DNA of 32,773 nt from Paraburkholderia tuberum STM678 (GTDB lineage Bacteria > Pseudomonadota > Gammaproteobacteria > Burkholderiales > Burkholderiaceae), in contig NZ_CADFGP010000073.1 of the NCBI RefSeq assembly GCF_902833905.1, positions 1 to 32,773 of the forward strand, in the 5' to 3' direction. Positions 16,651-24,767 of this stretch are shown here, in pieces. The notes under the pieces were generated by a model, which saw only the letters and a list, made by a program, of their open reading frames with translations, was not told the DNA's origin and searched no databases. The translations under genes and the position numbers were made by a program. Position 1 is the stretch's first letter. Every line of letters starts with the position of its first letter.

Positions 16651-17199
16651 ATGCGGATTTCTTCGTTTGTGCGCGGTGGCGCGGCAGCGGTAGCTGCTGT
16701 CGCGGCGCTGTCGGTCTCGGCCGCCGAATATCCGATTGGCAAGCAGCAGATCCAGGGCGGCATGGAAATCGGCGCGGTCTACCTGCAGCCGGTCACGATG
16801 GAACCCGAAGGCATGATGCGCAAGGCGTCGGATTCGGACATCCACCTCGAGTCCGACATCCACGCGGTCAAGAACAATCCGACCGGTTTCGCCGAAGGCG
16901 ACTGGATGCCGTATCTGCAGGTGCACTACGAACTGACGAAGGCCGGCTCGAACCAGCCGTTGAAAGGCGACCTGATGCCGATGGTCGCGAACGATGGTCC
17001 GCACTACGGCGACAACGTCAAGCTGCAAGGCCCGGGCAAGTATCACCTGAAGCTGATCGTCGAACCGCCGATGCAAATGGGCCACATGGCGTTCGGCCGT
17101 CACGTCGACAAGGAAACCGGCGTCGGTCCGTGGTTCAAGCCAATCACGCTCGAATACGACTTCACCTTCGCTGGCATCGGCAAGAAGGGCGGTTACTGA
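16651..17199 (+). CDS. ftrA: Periplasmic iron/copper-binding P19-type protein FtrA
   Basis: This 182-residue secreted protein has a signal peptide (RGGAAAVAAVAALSVSAA, cut near residue 24). It then follows the P19/Tpd iron transport family: YPIGKQQIQGGMEIGAVYLQ, SDIHLESDIHAVKNNPTGF, DWMPYLQVHYEL and PPMQMGHMAFGRHVD. The conserved Met, His and Glu residues make the copper/iron site of P19 and FetP homologues. It is thought to capture ferrous iron, with copper helping its redox chemistry, for the FTR1-type permease. ATG 16651 follows AAGGAG. It opens the ftrABCD operon. Confidence 0.93.
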   Translation: MRISSFVRGGAAAVAAVAALSVSAAEYPIGKQQIQGGMEIGAVYLQPVTMEPEGMMRKASDSDIHLESDIHAVKNNPTGFAEGDWMPYLQVHYELTKAGSNQPLKGDLMPMVANDGPHYGDNVKLQGPGKYHLKLIVEPPMQMGHMAFGRHVDKETGVGPWFKPITLEYDFTFAGIGKKGGY

Positions 17200-17311
17200 T
17201 CGGCGCGCGGTGCCAATGCGGTCGCTCAACGTATCAGTGAATGCAGCAGACGGCGCGCGGACAGTCGGAGTCATATCTGGCATTGGCGCGTCGCGTTTTC
17301 CGGAAAGGGCA

Positions 17312-17644
17312 ATGAGAATAAACCGAAAGATCGCGATGCTTGCCGTCACGTTTTGCCTGGCGGCCACGGCTCATGCAGCCGACCTGCCGACCTTCAAGCT
17401 CGAAATGAACGACGGCAAACTGAACCCGGCCCGCATCGAAGTGCCGGCAGGCCAGCGTATCAAGATCGAAGTACGCAACACCGGCAAGGGCGCGGCCGAA
17501 TTCGAAAGCGTGCAGTTGCGTAAAGAGAAGGTTCTGGCGCCGGGCGCCGATTCGTTCGTCGTGATCGCTCCGCTGGAGCCGGGCGAATACAAGTTTTTCG
17601 ACGACTTTCACCAGCAGGCGCAGGGCGTGATCGTCGCGAAGTAA
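17312..17644 (+). CDS. ftrB: Periplasmic cupredoxin-like protein FtrB
   Basis: This 110-residue protein has a signal peptide (RKIAMLAVTFCLAATAHA, residues about 5-22) and a single cupredoxin_1-type domain (FKLEMNDGKLNPARIEVPAG, EVRNTGKGAAEFES, LEPGEYKFFDDFHQQAQG). Such small proteins pair with P19 and FTR1 in ftr and efeO-like systems and may oxidise ferrous iron for uptake. The classic type-1 copper Cys is absent; Glu, Met and His near FES and DDFHQ may bind metal instead, as in EfeO-type cupredoxins. ATG 17312 fits the signal peptide; the longer reading to 17210 would bury it. Confidence 0.88.
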   Translation: MRINRKIAMLAVTFCLAATAHAADLPTFKLEMNDGKLNPARIEVPAGQRIKIEVRNTGKGAAEFESVQLRKEKVLAPGADSFVVIAPLEPGEYKFFDDFHQQAQGVIVAK

Positions 17645-17752
17645 GCAGTGGTCTCGATCGAATGCGAACGCGAACTCGCCACGGCAAGCGGGCGCTGTCG
17701 GTCGCGCGAGGCAACGGATGCGGGCAGTAGAAGGATCGAAGGGAGAGCTTGA

Positions 17753-18598
17753 ATGGGTCAGATTCTGTTCGTCGTGTGGCGGGAGAGCGTCGAGGCGCTG
17801 CTGGTCGTCGGCATCCTGTACGCGTGGTTGAAAAATGGCGACGACGACGCCCGCCGCGGCTTGCCGTACCTGTGGGGCGGCGTGGCGGCCGGCGTGATCG
17901 CGGCGGTGGCGCTCGGCGCGGCGCTGGTCGGCTTCACCGAGGTGCTCTCCGGTGACGCGCAGGATTACTTCCAGACCGCGATGGTGCTCATCGCCTGCGT
18001 GCTGATCGTGCAGATGGTGCTATGGATGAAGCAGCACGGCCGCACGCTGAAGCGCGACATGGAACAGTCGCTGCAAAAGAGCCAGCGCGATTCGAACTGG
18101 TGGGGCGTGGCGCTGCTGGTCGCACTGGCGATCGCGCGCGAAGGCAGCGAAACCGTGATCTTCCTGTACGGCCTCGGCTTTGGCCAGTCGGGTCATGTCG
18201 ACGGCAGTCAGATGCTCGCTGTCGTGATCGGTCTCGCGCTTGCGTTCCTGACCTTCTACGTGTTGCAGCTCGGCGGCAAGATCATCTCGTGGCGGCTCTT
18301 TTTTCGCGTCACCGAAATCATGCTGCTGTTCCTCGGCGCGGGGCTGTTCCAGACCGGCGTCGACAAGCTGATCGACAAGGAAATCCTGCCGACGCTCGTC
18401 GACCAGCTGTGGAATTCGTCGGCGATTCTCGATGACTCGAGCACCTTCGGTTCGCTCGTCGCGACGCTGACCGGCTACCGCGCGCATCCGGCGCTGATGA
18501 ATCTGCTCGCCTATGCCGTGTATTGGGCCGTCGTTTATCTGCTCGTGCGCCGCGCCAGTCGCAAGCCCGCGCAGCAGACGGCAGGGCGCGCGGCATGA
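17753..18598 (+). CDS. ftrC: FTR1-family iron permease FtrC
   Basis: This 281-residue inner-membrane protein has about seven transmembrane helices and both family iron motifs: RESVE at residues 10-14 in the first helix and REGSE at 129-133 (IAREGSETVIFLYG). These Arg-Glu-x-x-Glu motifs bind Fe(III) as it crosses in yeast Ftr1 and bacterial EfeU. The protein closes with a Lys/Arg-rich cytoplasmic tail. ATG 17753 is preceded by GGGAGAG. Its last codon overlaps the ftrD start as ATGA, indicating coupled translation. Confidence 0.95.
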   Translation: MGQILFVVWRESVEALLVVGILYAWLKNGDDDARRGLPYLWGGVAAGVIAAVALGAALVGFTEVLSGDAQDYFQTAMVLIACVLIVQMVLWMKQHGRTLKRDMEQSLQKSQRDSNWWGVALLVALAIAREGSETVIFLYGLGFGQSGHVDGSQMLAVVIGLALAFLTFYVLQLGGKIISWRLFFRVTEIMLLFLGAGLFQTGVDKLIDKEILPTLVDQLWNSSAILDDSSTFGSLVATLTGYRAHPALMNLLAYAVYWAVVYLLVRRASRKPAQQTAGRAA

Positions 18599-20004
18599 GC
18601 GCCGTGATGGCTTCCCGGCCGGGTCGCCTCGCGGCGGCCGGCCAATGGATGCAGCGCCACGGCGCGGTGATTCGCGGCATCCAGTGGGTCGTGGTCGCGG
18701 TGTATGCGTTCCTGATCGTCGTGCCCGCGCTGATGCCGCTGCCGGACGACACCGCGCATCTGTGGAACAACCTGACGCTCGCCGCGCAGTTCGTGTTCTG
18801 GGGCATCTGGTGGCCGTTCGTGTTGCTGTCGATGGTGATGCTCGGCCGCGTCTGGTGCGGCGTGCTGTGTCCGGAGGGCGCGCTCGCCGAATTCGCGAGC
18901 AAATTCGGCTGCGGCCGCGCGATTCCGCATTGGATGCGCTGGGGCGGCTGGCCGTTCGTCGCGTTCGGCATCACGACGATCTACGGGCAGATGGTGAGCG
19001 TCTACCAGTATCCGAAAGCGGTGTTGCTGGTGCTCGGCGGCTCGACCTTCGCGGCAATCGTGATCGGTCTGCTATACGGACGCGAGAAGCGCGTCTGGTG
19101 CAAATACCTGTGCCCGGTCAACGGGGTTTTTTCGCTTCTGTCACGGCTCGCGCCGTTTCACTACAAGGTCGACGAAGACGCGTGGCGCCGCTCGTACACG
19201 AACGGCGAGCATGGGCATCGCGTGATTCCGATCAACTGCGCGCCGCTCGTGCCGTTGCGCAACATGAAGGGCGCGGCGGACTGCCATATGTGCGGCCGCT
19301 GCAGCGGACACCGCGATGCGATCGCGCTGACGTGGCGCAAGCCGTCGACCGAAGTCGTGCAGTTGGGCGACAAGAACGCGAACCCGTGGGACACCGCGCT
19401 GATCCTGTATGGCCTGCTCGGCATCGCGATCGGCGCGTTCCACTGGACCGCGTCGCGCTGGTTCATCGACCTGAAGATGTTCGCCGCGACGTGGCTCGTC
19501 GATCGCGACATCACGTGGCCGCTCGACACCAACGCGCCGTGGTTCCTGTTCACGCATTACCCCGACCAGAACGACGTGTTCTCGTGGCTCGACGGCTCGC
19601 TGCTGATCGGCTATATCCTGTCGACGGCGCTTGTCTACGGCACCGTGCTGCTGCTGTTGCTGACGGGCGCGACGCGCATGCTCGGGCGCTTCGACGCAAC
19701 GCGTCTGCATCACTTGACGCAGGGGCTGATTCCGATCGCGGGCGCGGGCGTATTCCTTGGTTTGTCGGCGACGACGCTGTCGCTGCTGCGCGCCGAGCAC
19801 GTGTCGCTGTGGTGGGCGTCGGATCTGCGCATCGCAATTCTCGTGATTGCGAGCGCGTGGAGCGCATGGCTCGCGTGGCTCGTCACGCGCCGCTACAGCG
19901 AGCGCTTCGTGCAACGCGCGCTGGCGATGCTGTGGTTCGTCGCGGCGCTGGCGGTCGTCAATAGCGCGTGGTGGCTGATGTTCTGGGGCTGGGCCTCGAA
20001 GTAA
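18595..20004 (+). CDS. ftrD: Membrane polyferredoxin FtrD (4Fe-4S binding)
   Basis: This 469-residue membrane protein has several transmembrane helices and ferredoxin-type Cys clusters on loops: WCGVLCPEGALAEFASKFGC, WCKYLCPVNGVFSLLSRL and DCHMCGRCSGHRD. It resembles NapH/RdxA/CcoG-type membrane ferredoxins and is the FtrD component, thought to pass electrons across the membrane for the FtrABC iron cycle. Several later helices (IGYILSTALVYGTVLLLLL, ALAVVNSAWWLMFWGW) end the protein. ATG 18595 overlaps the ftrC stop. A strong terminator follows 43 bp after the stop. Confidence 0.93.
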   Translation: MSAVMASRPGRLAAAGQWMQRHGAVIRGIQWVVVAVYAFLIVVPALMPLPDDTAHLWNNLTLAAQFVFWGIWWPFVLLSMVMLGRVWCGVLCPEGALAEFASKFGCGRAIPHWMRWGGWPFVAFGITTIYGQMVSVYQYPKAVLLVLGGSTFAAIVIGLLYGREKRVWCKYLCPVNGVFSLLSRLAPFHYKVDEDAWRRSYTNGEHGHRVIPINCAPLVPLRNMKGAADCHMCGRCSGHRDAIALTWRKPSTEVVQLGDKNANPWDTALILYGLLGIAIGAFHWTASRWFIDLKMFAATWLVDRDITWPLDTNAPWFLFTHYPDQNDVFSWLDGSLLIGYILSTALVYGTVLLLLLTGATRMLGRFDATRLHHLTQGLIPIAGAGVFLGLSATTLSLLRAEHVSLWWASDLRIAILVIASAWSAWLAWLVTRRYSERFVQRALAMLWFVAALAVVNSAWWLMFWGWASK

Positions 20005-20046
20005 GTCTTCAGCCTGTGTCCGGTGCGAACGCAGGCGCAAACGAAA

Positions 20047-20078
20047 AGCCGTGGGATGGTGACATCCCACGGCTTTAT
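20047..20078 (+). terminator. Rho-independent terminator of ftrABCD
   Basis: AGCCGTGGGATG (20047-20058) pairs perfectly with CATCCCACGGCT (20063-20074) around GTGA, with A residues before and TTTAT after. Confidence 0.9.
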
Positions 20079-20279
20079 CATTTTCAGCGATGTACGCCGT
20101 TGCGCGCATCGGCTTTCGAGCGAGAACCAAAAAAGCGGCCTGGCTTGCTGCGACGGCTGGCTTGGTGTCTGCACGAAGGGGTCTAGTTCTCGCGTGCAAA
20201 CCGTCGTGGCTGGCTAATGCCTAACACCTCTCTGGGAGGTGGTCCCCACAATACCCGGTACTTACCTCGTGTTGCCTTG

Positions 20280-20540
20280 CTACTTCGTCAGGATCAGCTT
20301 GCCGAGGCGCGTCGCACGCAGTTGATACGTGTCGCCGTTGTGCACGATGCTGATGTGACTATGGCCTTGCAGCAGCGCGTCGCTGCGCACGACCCGTTCC
20401 GACGTCTCGCTCTGGCCGGCGGTGCGTTGCGCGCCGGGCTTCGCCGCGGGCGCGGCCGTCGTCGACGATTTCGGGCGGCTGGTTAGCGCGGCCGCCGAGC
20501 GGCGCAGGCTGAGCGTGGAGGAGCGGGTCATATCGGTCAT
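20280..20540 (-). CDS. hemP: Hemin uptake protein HemP
   Basis: The C-terminal 40 residues (RVVRSDALLQGHSHISIVHN, then GDTYQLRATRLGKLILTK) are a classic HemP/HmuP domain, ending in the invariant KLILTK. The 45-residue Ser/Thr/Ala-rich N-terminal extension is low-complexity and probably disordered. In Burkholderia and rhizobia HemP/HmuP is needed for heme-receptor gene expression and heme use. No heme receptor or hmu transporter lies beside it here. ATG 20540 or the next ATG at 20531 may be used. A strong Fur box sits 39 bp upstream. Confidence 0.9.
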   Translation of the reverse strand: MTDMTRSSTLSLRRSAAALTSRPKSSTTAAPAAKPGAQRTAGQSETSERVVRSDALLQGHSHISIVHNGDTYQLRATRLGKLILTK

Positions 20541-20578
20541 TCGTTTTAGCTTGTTCGTCGATTCGATGTGATTATTCT

Positions 20579-20597
20579 AAATGATAACCATTCCTAT
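20579..20597 (-). promoter_or_regulatory. Fur-like box upstream of hemP
   Basis: AAATGATAACCATTCCTAT (plus-strand reading) matches the core AATGATAATCATT of the Fur consensus at all but one or two positions. Its place before hemP fits iron repression. Confidence 0.75.
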
Positions 20598-20724
20598 TTA
20601 CAAGATCGAGAAATTGATCGGATCCGACTTTTGATAGCTGAATGAAAGTGCGTCTAGATGGCGATTCTGGAAGCCATTCTGACATGGCCCCGCGAAAGCG
20701 CGGGCAGGGCGCCCGCGCGGTACG

Positions 20725-21207
20725 TCAGTGCAACGGTCCCGGTTCCTGCCCGGCCGCGACGTACTGGCGGATCAGCCGCACCGTATCGATATCGTTCTCG
20801 CGATACGCGGACTTGACGATCTCCTGCGTCTGCACGGCGTCCTGGTCGGTCGAGACGGGCAGCGTGGTCGCGTACTCGAAGCGTAGGAACAACTGCAGCT
20901 CATCGGGCTGCTCGATCGTCATCGTCAGTGAGCCGCCGACGTGCTCGGCGGTCGGCAGGATGTCGTAGCGCACGCTTTCGCTTTCCTGCAGCGTGACGCG
21001 ATCGCGCACGGTGGCCTGGCCGTAGTGCAACTCACGCTCGAGCACATTGCCGTCGCGCGACAGGATCGTGCAGCTGTCGAGACCAATCACGAACAGTTGC
21101 GGCTGCTCGGCGCGCAGCACGAGCCCTTCCCACAGCTGCTCGCGGGTCATCGATTCGACGAAGGGATTCAACGGATCGTTGATCTGAATAAGGTGTTCGA
21201 AATTCAA
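20725..21207 (-). CDS. DUF1857 (SRPBCC/START-like) protein
   Basis: This 160-residue cytoplasmic protein begins MNFEHLIQINDPLNPFVESM and matches the DUF1857/AtaL-like family: TREQLWEGLVLRAEQPQLFV, GLDSCTILSR, LERELHYGQATVRDRVTLQE and LTMTIEQPDELQLFLRFEY. The fold is a helix-grip SRPBCC pocket that binds hydrophobic ligands. Its role in bacteria is unknown. It has no signal peptide. It stands alone between hemP and osmC-like genes on the same strand, with no obvious terminator between them. Confidence 0.85.
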   Translation of the reverse strand: MNFEHLIQINDPLNPFVESMTREQLWEGLVLRAEQPQLFVIGLDSCTILSRDGNVLERELHYGQATVRDRVTLQESESVRYDILPTAEHVGGSLTMTIEQPDELQLFLRFEYATTLPVSTDQDAVQTQEIVKSAYRENDIDTVRLIRQYVAAGQEPGPLH

Positions 21208-21292
21208 GACGACTGCGTCCTATGAAAATATTGCAATACCCGTGACCCGAACGGACGGCGTCCGACCGTCCTATGCGCGTTTGCTGCGACTG

Positions 21293-21691
21293 TTAAGCGA
21301 CCGCGAGCGAGGAGCGGATCGAGATCGTGTGCGTGAGGATCTTGTGCACGGGGCACGCATTGGCAATTTGCAAAAGCCGTTCCCGCTGCTCGTCGGAGAG
21401 TTCGCCATCGAGCATGATCTGACGGTCGATCGTCGAGCCTGCGTCGCCGGTTTCCATCGACAGTTTGACGCGTACGCCCGCGAGCGGCCAGCCTTTGCGC
21501 TGCGCGTACATCTTTAGCGTGATCGACGTACAAGCGCCGAGGCTCGACAGCAGCAGCGAGACCGGCGTCGGGCCGCGGTCGCCGCCGCCTAGCGATTCGG
21601 GTTCGTCGGCAAGCCAGGTGTGCTTGCCGTCATCGAATACGACCTGGAAATTCGTCGAACCGATGTGGGCGGTGACGGTGGGCTCTGCCAT
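21293..21691 (-). CDS. OsmC/Ohr family protein (thiol peroxidase-like)
   Basis: This 132-residue protein has the OsmC fold and both conserved Cys: SSLGACTSITLKMYAQRKGW (first Cys at about 54) and the second in NACPVHKILTH. These two Cys form the peroxide-reducing site in OsmC/Ohr proteins. The overall sequence (ADEPESLGGGDRGPTPVSLL) is closest to the YhfA-like/general OsmC subgroup rather than Ohr. It probably reduces organic hydroperoxides in the cytoplasm. ATG 21691 is preceded by GAGGAG. Confidence 0.92.
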   Translation of the reverse strand: MAEPTVTAHIGSTNFQVVFDDGKHTWLADEPESLGGGDRGPTPVSLLLSSLGACTSITLKMYAQRKGWPLAGVRVKLSMETGDAGSTIDRQIMLDGELSDEQRERLLQIANACPVHKILTHTISIRSSLAVA

Positions 21692-21895
21692 GCGCGGCTC
21701 CTCTGCTAGGGATCTAATAGCGTCGCGCGCCGCGGACTGTCGAAATCAACGCGGGCCGCGCGACATGAGCCGTTATTGTGAACGAATTTAGCGGCGTTCG
21801 CGGCCCGTGGCGGATGATTTGGCGGCGCGCGTGGCTGGTGGCAAGCTTCGCCTCGCGCCGACAGGCGTGACAAACGCGCGGCACGCGCTCGTCTG

Positions 21896-22774
21896 TCAGT
21901 GCGTGATCGCGCCCATCCGCCCGGCCTGATAGTCGATCACCGCCTGACGGATCTCGTCTTCGGTATTCATCACGAACGGGCCATAGCGCACCACCGGCTC
22001 CTTCAGCGGCACGCCGCCGAGCAGCAGTACTTCGAGTGGTTCGTCGCCGGCCGTGATGGTCACCGCGTCGCCGTCGTTGGCGAACACCACCATCGTGCGC
22101 GCGTCGATGTCCGCGCGCGCGTCGCCTTCGCCATACACGCCCTTGCCGGACAGCCCATACGCGAACACGCGATAGTCGGCCGGTACCGGCTGGCGGATCG
22201 TCGCGCCCGGCTGCAACGAGAAATGCTGATACAGGATCGGCGTGCGCGTTTCGATCGCGGCCTTGACGCCGAGCGCTTCGCCCGCGATGACCTTCACGCG
22301 CACCTGACCGTCTTCGGACGTCGCGGCCGGAATGCGTGTCGACGGAATTTCCTGGTAGCGCGGCGCGATCATCTTGTCGCGACGCGGCAGGTTCACCCAT
22401 AGCTGCAGGCCGTGCACGCGACCGCCGGTGCGCGTGAATTCCGGGTCCGGCATTTCGCTATGCACGACGCCCGCGCCCGCGGTCATCCATTGCACGTCAC
22501 CGGCGTGCAGCGTGCCGGAATGGCCCGCCGAATCCTTGTGGCCGAACTGGCCCTCGAGCACATAGGTGACCGTCTCGAAGCCGCGATGCGGATGATCGGG
22601 CGCGCCGATCGCCTCGCCTGGCGCATAGTCGACCGGCCCCATTTCGTCGAGCAGCAGGAACGGATCGAAGTCCATCAGCAGACGCGTCGGAAACGGTCGA
22701 TGAACGATGAATCCGCCGCCCTCCACTGTGCGAACCGACGGGAACGTGCGTTCGATCGTGCGTGACGTAGTCAT
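21896..22774 (-). CDS. Pirin family protein (bicupin, quercetinase-like)
   Basis: This 292-residue two-cupin protein carries the pirin metal site His61, His63, His105 and Glu107 (DHPHRGFETVTYVLEGQ and GAGVVHSEM), then GLQLWVNLPRRDKM and a C-terminal cupin (Pirin_C) from about residue 175 (YQHFSLQPGATIRQPVPADY). Bacterial pirins include quercetin 2,3-dioxygenases and regulators of pyruvate metabolism; the function here is open. ATG 22774 is preceded by GAGGTGATATTG, so it is preferred over the GTG at 22783, which lies inside that ribosome-binding site. A divergent LysR gene follows. Confidence 0.93.
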   Translation of the reverse strand: MTTSRTIERTFPSVRTVEGGGFIVHRPFPTRLLMDFDPFLLLDEMGPVDYAPGEAIGAPDHPHRGFETVTYVLEGQFGHKDSAGHSGTLHAGDVQWMTAGAGVVHSEMPDPEFTRTGGRVHGLQLWVNLPRRDKMIAPRYQEIPSTRIPAATSEDGQVRVKVIAGEALGVKAAIETRTPILYQHFSLQPGATIRQPVPADYRVFAYGLSGKGVYGEGDARADIDARTMVVFANDGDAVTITAGDEPLEVLLLGGVPLKEPVVRYGPFVMNTEDEIRQAVIDYQAGRMGAITH

Positions 22775-22826
22775 CAATATCACCTCGAAAAAATGGGGAA
22801 TAGCGCGATTTCTGAAACATGGGGCT

Positions 22827-22856
22827 ATTATAGGGACCGTTTTTGGCGGTGCCAGC
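22827..22856 (-). promoter_or_regulatory. Probable sigma-70 promoter of the pirin gene
   Basis: Reading the minus strand, CTGGCA (22856-22851) and a perfect TATAAT (22832-22827) are 18 bp apart, about 50 bp before the pirin start. The region is shared with the divergent lysR gene, so LysR binding here could control both. Confidence 0.65.
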
Positions 22857-22897
22857 CGTCCCTCAGCAATGGATTGTTCTATTCATGGAACGATGAG

Positions 22898-23908
22898 ATG
22901 AAGATCGATTCACACAATCTGAACGACCTCATGTACTTTTCGCAGGTCGTCGAACATGGCGGATTTTCGGCCGCCGAGCGGGTGCTGGGCATCTCGAAGT
23001 CGCGCCTGTCGCGTCGGCTCACGGAGCTGGAAGCGTCGCTTGGCGTGCGCCTGTTGCAGCGTTCCACTCGCAAGCTCGCACTGACCGAAGCCGGGCAGCT
23101 GTTCTACCAGCACTGTCAAGCGATGCTCAGCGAAGCGCAGGCGGCGGTCAATGTCGTGCAGCAGCTGCGCTCGTCGCCGCGCGGCACGGTGCGCGTCAGC
23201 GTGCCGGTTACGATCTCGCAGACGATTCTGTCGACGATCCTGCCGGAATTCATGCACCGCTTTCCGGAGGTGCGCGTCGTGATGCGTGTGACGAATCGCG
23301 TGGTCGATCTGTTCGAGGATTCGATCGACGTCGCACTGCGCGTGCGTTCGGATCCGCCGGAAAACGCGAACATCGTCGTGCGGCCGCTGTGGCGCACCGA
23401 GCAGATGCTGGTCGGCGCGCCGAGCCTGCTGCAGCAGAATGCGCCGCCGCTGACGCCGGGCGACCTGAACCGCTTCGAAACACTCGACGTGCCGACGAGC
23501 GACGGCCGCCACGTGTACAACCTGATCTCGCCCGACGGCACGCGCCATGCTCACGAACACGAGCCGCGCCTCGTGACCGCCGATCTGATGACGATTCGCG
23601 AGGCGGTGCTCGCCGGCGTCGGCATCGCCGCCTTGCCGGAGATGATGTATGGAGCCGCGTTGAGAGCGGGGCAACTGTCGCCCGTGATGCCGGGCTGGAG
23701 TTTTCCGACGCCGCAGTTGTACGCGGTGTTCGTGTCGCGTCAGGGGATGGTGCCGGCCGTGCGCGCGTTCGTCGATTATCTGGTCGAGATGCTCGATCCG
23801 GATGAGGGCAAGCACATCATCGGCGAGTGTCCTGAGCGCGCCGAAAAAGCGGCGGAGCAGGGATCGGTGGCGAGGGCGTCCTCCGCTGCGTCGGCGGCGG
23901 TTTCATGA
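22898..23908 (+). CDS. LysR-family transcriptional regulator
   Basis: This 336-residue regulator has the N-terminal winged HTH (LNDLMYFSQVVEHGGFSAAE, then GISKSRLSRRLTELEASLGV and LLQRSTRKLALTEAGQLFY) and a LysR substrate-binding domain from about residue 90 (GTVRVSVPVTISQTILSTIL to VDYLVEMLD). The C-terminal 30 residues are Ala/Glu-rich and probably disordered. ATG 22898 gives the normal N-terminus; the longer reading to 22793 lacks a ribosome-binding site. Its divergent position next to pirin, as found widely for pirin-LysR pairs, suggests pirin as its target. Confidence 0.93.
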   Translation: MKIDSHNLNDLMYFSQVVEHGGFSAAERVLGISKSRLSRRLTELEASLGVRLLQRSTRKLALTEAGQLFYQHCQAMLSEAQAAVNVVQQLRSSPRGTVRVSVPVTISQTILSTILPEFMHRFPEVRVVMRVTNRVVDLFEDSIDVALRVRSDPPENANIVVRPLWRTEQMLVGAPSLLQQNAPPLTPGDLNRFETLDVPTSDGRHVYNLISPDGTRHAHEHEPRLVTADLMTIREAVLAGVGIAALPEMMYGAALRAGQLSPVMPGWSFPTPQLYAVFVSRQGMVPAVRAFVDYLVEMLDPDEGKHIIGECPERAEKAAEQGSVARASSAASAAVS

Positions 23909-24022
23909 GGCTCTGTGGCAACTTGAGGGGGCACGGTGCGCCGCGGGCCGCTAGCGCGCTTCGCAAATCGTTTTTAGCATTTAAGCGCGGCCTGTCATGA
24001 TTACTTTCAATGGTCGTTTGCT

Positions 24023-24051
24023 TGAATGCGCGCACACACAGGCATATAGTG
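24023..24051 (+). promoter_or_regulatory. Sigma-70 promoter of a small secreted peptide gene
   Basis: TTGAAT (24023-24028) and TATAGT (24046-24051) are exactly 17 bp apart. Transcription would begin about 20 bases before ATG 24078. It is one of the best-formed promoters in the window. Confidence 0.75.
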
Positions 24052-24077
24052 AAATCCCTTTCGCTAAGGAGTGTCCT

Positions 24078-24197
24078 ATGCGAAAACTCATGGCCGCTAT
24101 CATAGCGGGCCTGATAGGGCTGACCGCGTTGTCCGTGTCGACCACGGCCCTCGCATGCGGTGATAAAAGCTATCAGTCTTCGGCCGATGGCAAATGA
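24078..24197 (+). CDS. Small secreted peptide (39 residues), unknown function
   Basis: The product starts MRKLMAAIIAGLIGLTALSV, a textbook signal peptide with a likely cut after TTALA. This leaves a 13-residue polar peptide beginning with Cys (CGDKSYQSSADGK). The residues before the Cys do not fit the usual lipobox (Leu is at -2, not -3), so lipidation is doubtful. AAGGA lies seven bases before ATG 24078. A good promoter precedes it and a strong terminator follows, so it is a complete single-gene unit. I do not recognise a family. It could be a secreted signal, a metal-binding peptide or a leader whose mature part is incidental. Confidence 0.75.
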   Translation: MRKLMAAIIAGLIGLTALSVSTTALACGDKSYQSSADGK

Positions 24198-24230
24198 TCC
24201 CGCCGCCCGAAGGCGCCAAGTGCGCACAAA

Positions 24231-24262
24231 AAAAGGCCTTCATCCGACGATGAAGGCCTTTT
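24231..24262 (+). terminator. Rho-independent terminator
   Basis: A perfect 13-bp stem (AAAAGGCCTTCAT at 24231-24243 with 24250-24262) has a six-base loop, an A tract before and TTTTA after. It could also serve exbD from the other strand. Confidence 0.9.
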
Positions 24263-24331
24263 ACTTTTTGGCCCTGTTTAAAAGGGGTGTTCCCGTGGAC
24301 GAGCGCGCCGCTCCGCGTGCCACGTTACCGT

Positions 24332-24751
24332 TTACTTCGCTTTGGGCTGCGTGACGAAACCAATCTTCGTCAGTCCGCCAGCCTGCGCGGCCGACATCAC
24401 CTGAGCGACCTTCTCGTACGGCACCTTGCGGTCCGCATCGAGATGCAACTCCGGCTGCGGGCTCGCCTGCGCGGCCGCGGCGATCTTCGCGGCGAGCGCC
24501 GCATCGTCGACCTTGGTGCTGTCCCACAGCACGTTGCCGTCCGCGTCGATCGACACCGTCACCTGCGCGGGCTTCGTGTCTTCCCTCTGACTGCTCGCGT
24601 GCGGCAGATCGATCTTGACCGCGTGACGGATCACCGGAATTGTCACCATAAAGACGATCAGCAGAACCAGCATCACGTCGACGAGCGGCGTCATGTTGAT
24701 CTCGTTCATCAGGCCGTCGTCATCGTCTCCGGCGAAAGGGCTCATTGCCAT
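24332..24751 (-). CDS. exbD: ExbD, TonB-energising proton-motive subunit
   Basis: This 139-residue protein has a short cytoplasmic N-terminus, one transmembrane helix (TPLVDVMLVLLIVFMVTIPV, about 21-40) carrying the essential proton-path Asp25, and a periplasmic domain (TVSIDADGNVLWDSTKV, ELHLDADRKVPYEKVAQVMS, GLTKIGFVTQP). With ExbB it converts the proton gradient into movement of TonB. ATG 24751 gives the normal ExbD start; the longer frame to 24829 overlaps exbB. It is the last gene of the tonB-exbB-exbD unit. Confidence 0.95.
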   Translation of the reverse strand: MAMSPFAGDDDDGLMNEINMTPLVDVMLVLLIVFMVTIPVIRHAVKIDLPHASSQREDTKPAQVTVSIDADGNVLWDSTKVDDAALAAKIAAAAQASPQPELHLDADRKVPYEKVAQVMSAAQAGGLTKIGFVTQPKAK

Positions 24752-24767
24752 TGGAATGCCTCGTCGA

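Noticed and set aside
20225..20241. Hairpin CACCTC/GAGGTG after hemP as a terminator
   Set aside because: Only 6 bp, with no T tract on the hemP strand; too weak to call.
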